DNA from: a bacterium
GTDB lineage: Bacteria > Arandabacterota > Arandabacteria > Arandabacterales > Arandabacteraceae
DNA: 6,529 nt
NCBI GenBank assembly: GCA_025774405.1
Contig: JALGWB010000123.1
Span: 1 to 6,529 of the forward strand
Direction: 5' to 3'
Both the position numbers and the translations under genes were made by a program. Every line of letters begins with the position of its first letter. The stretch's first letter is position 1. The notes beneath the pieces were generated by a model, which saw nothing but the letters and a program-made list of their open reading frames with translations, was not told the origin of the DNA and made no database searches. Positions 5,664 through 6,529 of the stretch are shown here, one piece after another.

Positions 5664-6529
5664 CTATGCCTGCCCCAGCCGTTTGATCGCCTGTTCGTCC
5701 TTGCGCCAGTTCCTCCTGACCTCTACCACCAATTCGAGGTAAATCTGCTTTCCAAGGAAAGCCTCTATCTCGTCACGCGCAGCCCTGCCAAGCCGCTTGA
5801 TTGCCTCACCCCTGCTGCCGATAATGATCGCCTTCTGACTGTCTCGCTCACAGACTATAGTTGCTCTTATGTAATCCTTACCTTTGGCGCGCTCAACAAA
5901 TTCATCCACGACGACAGCGACTGAATACGGAATCTCCTCGCCATAGTGCTCGTAGACCTTCTGCCTTATTATCTCGCCAACGAAGAAGCGTTGAGGACGA
6001 TCCGTTAACTCGTCAGGCTGATAGAATGGTGGCTGCTGAGGAAGTTTGCCAACCAGCACTTGCTTCAATCTTTCAAGTCCATCTTCTTTGAGAGCCGAAA
6101 TTGGAACGATGTCATCAAAACCATAGCGTTGATTGTATTCATCAATCAAGGGAAGCAGCTCAGGCTTGCCAACCAGATCGATCTTGTTAATGGCCAGGAC
6201 GGTTGGCTTCTCAAGATGCTTGAGCCGATCCACTATAATCGATATCTCATCAATCTCATCGCTCGATGGTTCAACCATCAACAGAACCAGGTCCGCCTCT
6301 TCAATAGCTGACCACGCAGTCTTGACCATGAGACTCTGAAGGGCATATCTCGGCTGCATAATTCCGGGGCTGTCGAGGAAGATCACCTGGTAGTTGTCTT
6401 CGCTCAAGATTCCGAGAATCCTGTGGCGGGTTGTCTGAGGCTTAGCAGTGATGATCGATAAAGGGAAGTTGAGGAGCTTGTTTACAATGGTGGACTTACC
6501 AACATTCGGTCTGCCTGCAACGGCGACAT
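5664..6529 (-). CDS. era: GTPase Era (start codon outside window)
   Basis: Era is an essential GTPase that binds 16S rRNA near its 3' end and helps mature the 30S ribosomal subunit. The frame stays open to the right edge (first complete codon 6527-6525), giving 287 visible residues. Only about ten N-terminal residues are missing, judging from the position of the P loop. Numbered from the first visible residue, the GTPase motifs are GRPNVGKST (5-13, G1), KPQTTR (29-34, G2 region), DSPGI (52-56, G3, with Ser where Thr is usual), NKID (114-117, G4) and SAL (144-146, G5). The FFVGEIIRQKVY linker (181-192) and a C-terminal type II KH domain follow, with the RNA-binding GxxG loop as GSRG (237-240) and the characteristic VRRNWRKDEQAIKRLG tail. 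All motifs are intact. A TTG at 6407 is an internal Leu codon, not the start. The gene converges on mdh, and its neighbours upstream are not visible. Confidence 0.97.
   Translation of the reverse strand, partial: VAVAGRPNVGKSTIVNKLLNFPLSIITAKPQTTRHRILGILSEDNYQVIFLDSPGIMQPRYALQSLMVKTAWSAIEEADLVLLMVEPSSDEIDEISIIVDRLKHLEKPTVLAINKIDLVGKPELLPLIDEYNQRYGFDDIVPISALKEDGLERLKQVLVGKLPQQPPFYQPDELTDRPQRFFVGEIIRQKVYEHYGEEIPYSVAVVVDEFVERAKGKDYIRATIVCERDSQKAIIIGSRGEAIKRLGRAARDEIEAFLGKQIYLELVVEVRRNWRKDEQAIKRLGQA

Noticed and set aside
6405..6407. TTG at 6407 as the era start
   Set aside because: The frame continues upstream through the P loop GRPNVGKST and the G2 region, which are indispensable to Era, so this codon is an internal Leu.
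1..6529. An undescribed defence, mobile or biosynthetic system
   Set aside because: All seven genes belong to recognisable families, gaps are short, and I found no long repeats, integrase, transposase, phage, toxin-antitoxin or CRISPR signature on either strand.

Overview
This is an ordinary bacterial chromosomal segment with metabolic and housekeeping genes. I see no mobile element, CRISPR array, tRNA or rRNA. Base composition looks balanced and even across the genes. The bacterial assignment rests on an Era GTPase gene, sigma70-type -35/-10 pairs and strong Shine-Dalgarno sites. The lifestyle is probably anaerobic. That rests on the C-terminus of a 4-hydroxybutyryl-CoA dehydratase-like enzyme, whose oxygen-sensitive family occurs mainly in fermenters and in 4-hydroxybutyrate CO2-fixation cycles. 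It also rests on an adenosine-specific kinase (former DUF355), a family best known from archaea and from thermophilic or anaerobic bacteria. I cannot name the phylum from sequence alone.

Layout, left to right. Positions 1-348 (+) hold the 3' end of the dehydratase-like gene. Positions 445-1590 (+) hold asnA, the ammonia-dependent asparagine synthetase. A hairpin at 1617-1641 separates asnA from the convergent adenosine-specific kinase gene at 1656-2144 (-). That gene and the M42 aminopeptidase gene at 2303-3367 (+) diverge from a compact intergenic region with two back-to-back promoters; one of them has a 13-bp inverted repeat between its -35 and -10. An MFS exporter gene at 3397-4608 (+) follows the peptidase by 29 bp and is probably co-transcribed with it. 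A near-consensus promoter at 4619-4647 then drives a lactate dehydrogenase-like malate dehydrogenase gene at 4696-5631 (+). A hairpin at 5638-5661 lies between this gene and the convergent era gene at 5664-6529 (-), whose first few codons run off the right edge.

The genes do not form one obvious pathway. Central carbon metabolism (dehydratase-like enzyme, malate dehydrogenase), asparagine synthesis, peptide turnover (M42 peptidase), small-molecule efflux (MFS) and ribosome assembly (Era) are interleaved in at least four transcription units. Four gene starts were set by ribosome-binding sites rather than by the longest open frame: asnA at 445, the M42 peptidase at 2303, mdh at 4696, and the adenosine-specific kinase at 2144, where the two coincide. 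No gap between genes exceeds about 160 bases. No previously undescribed system is evident. The points most worth a second look are the divergent promoter region, the dehydratase variant and the adenosine-specific kinase.
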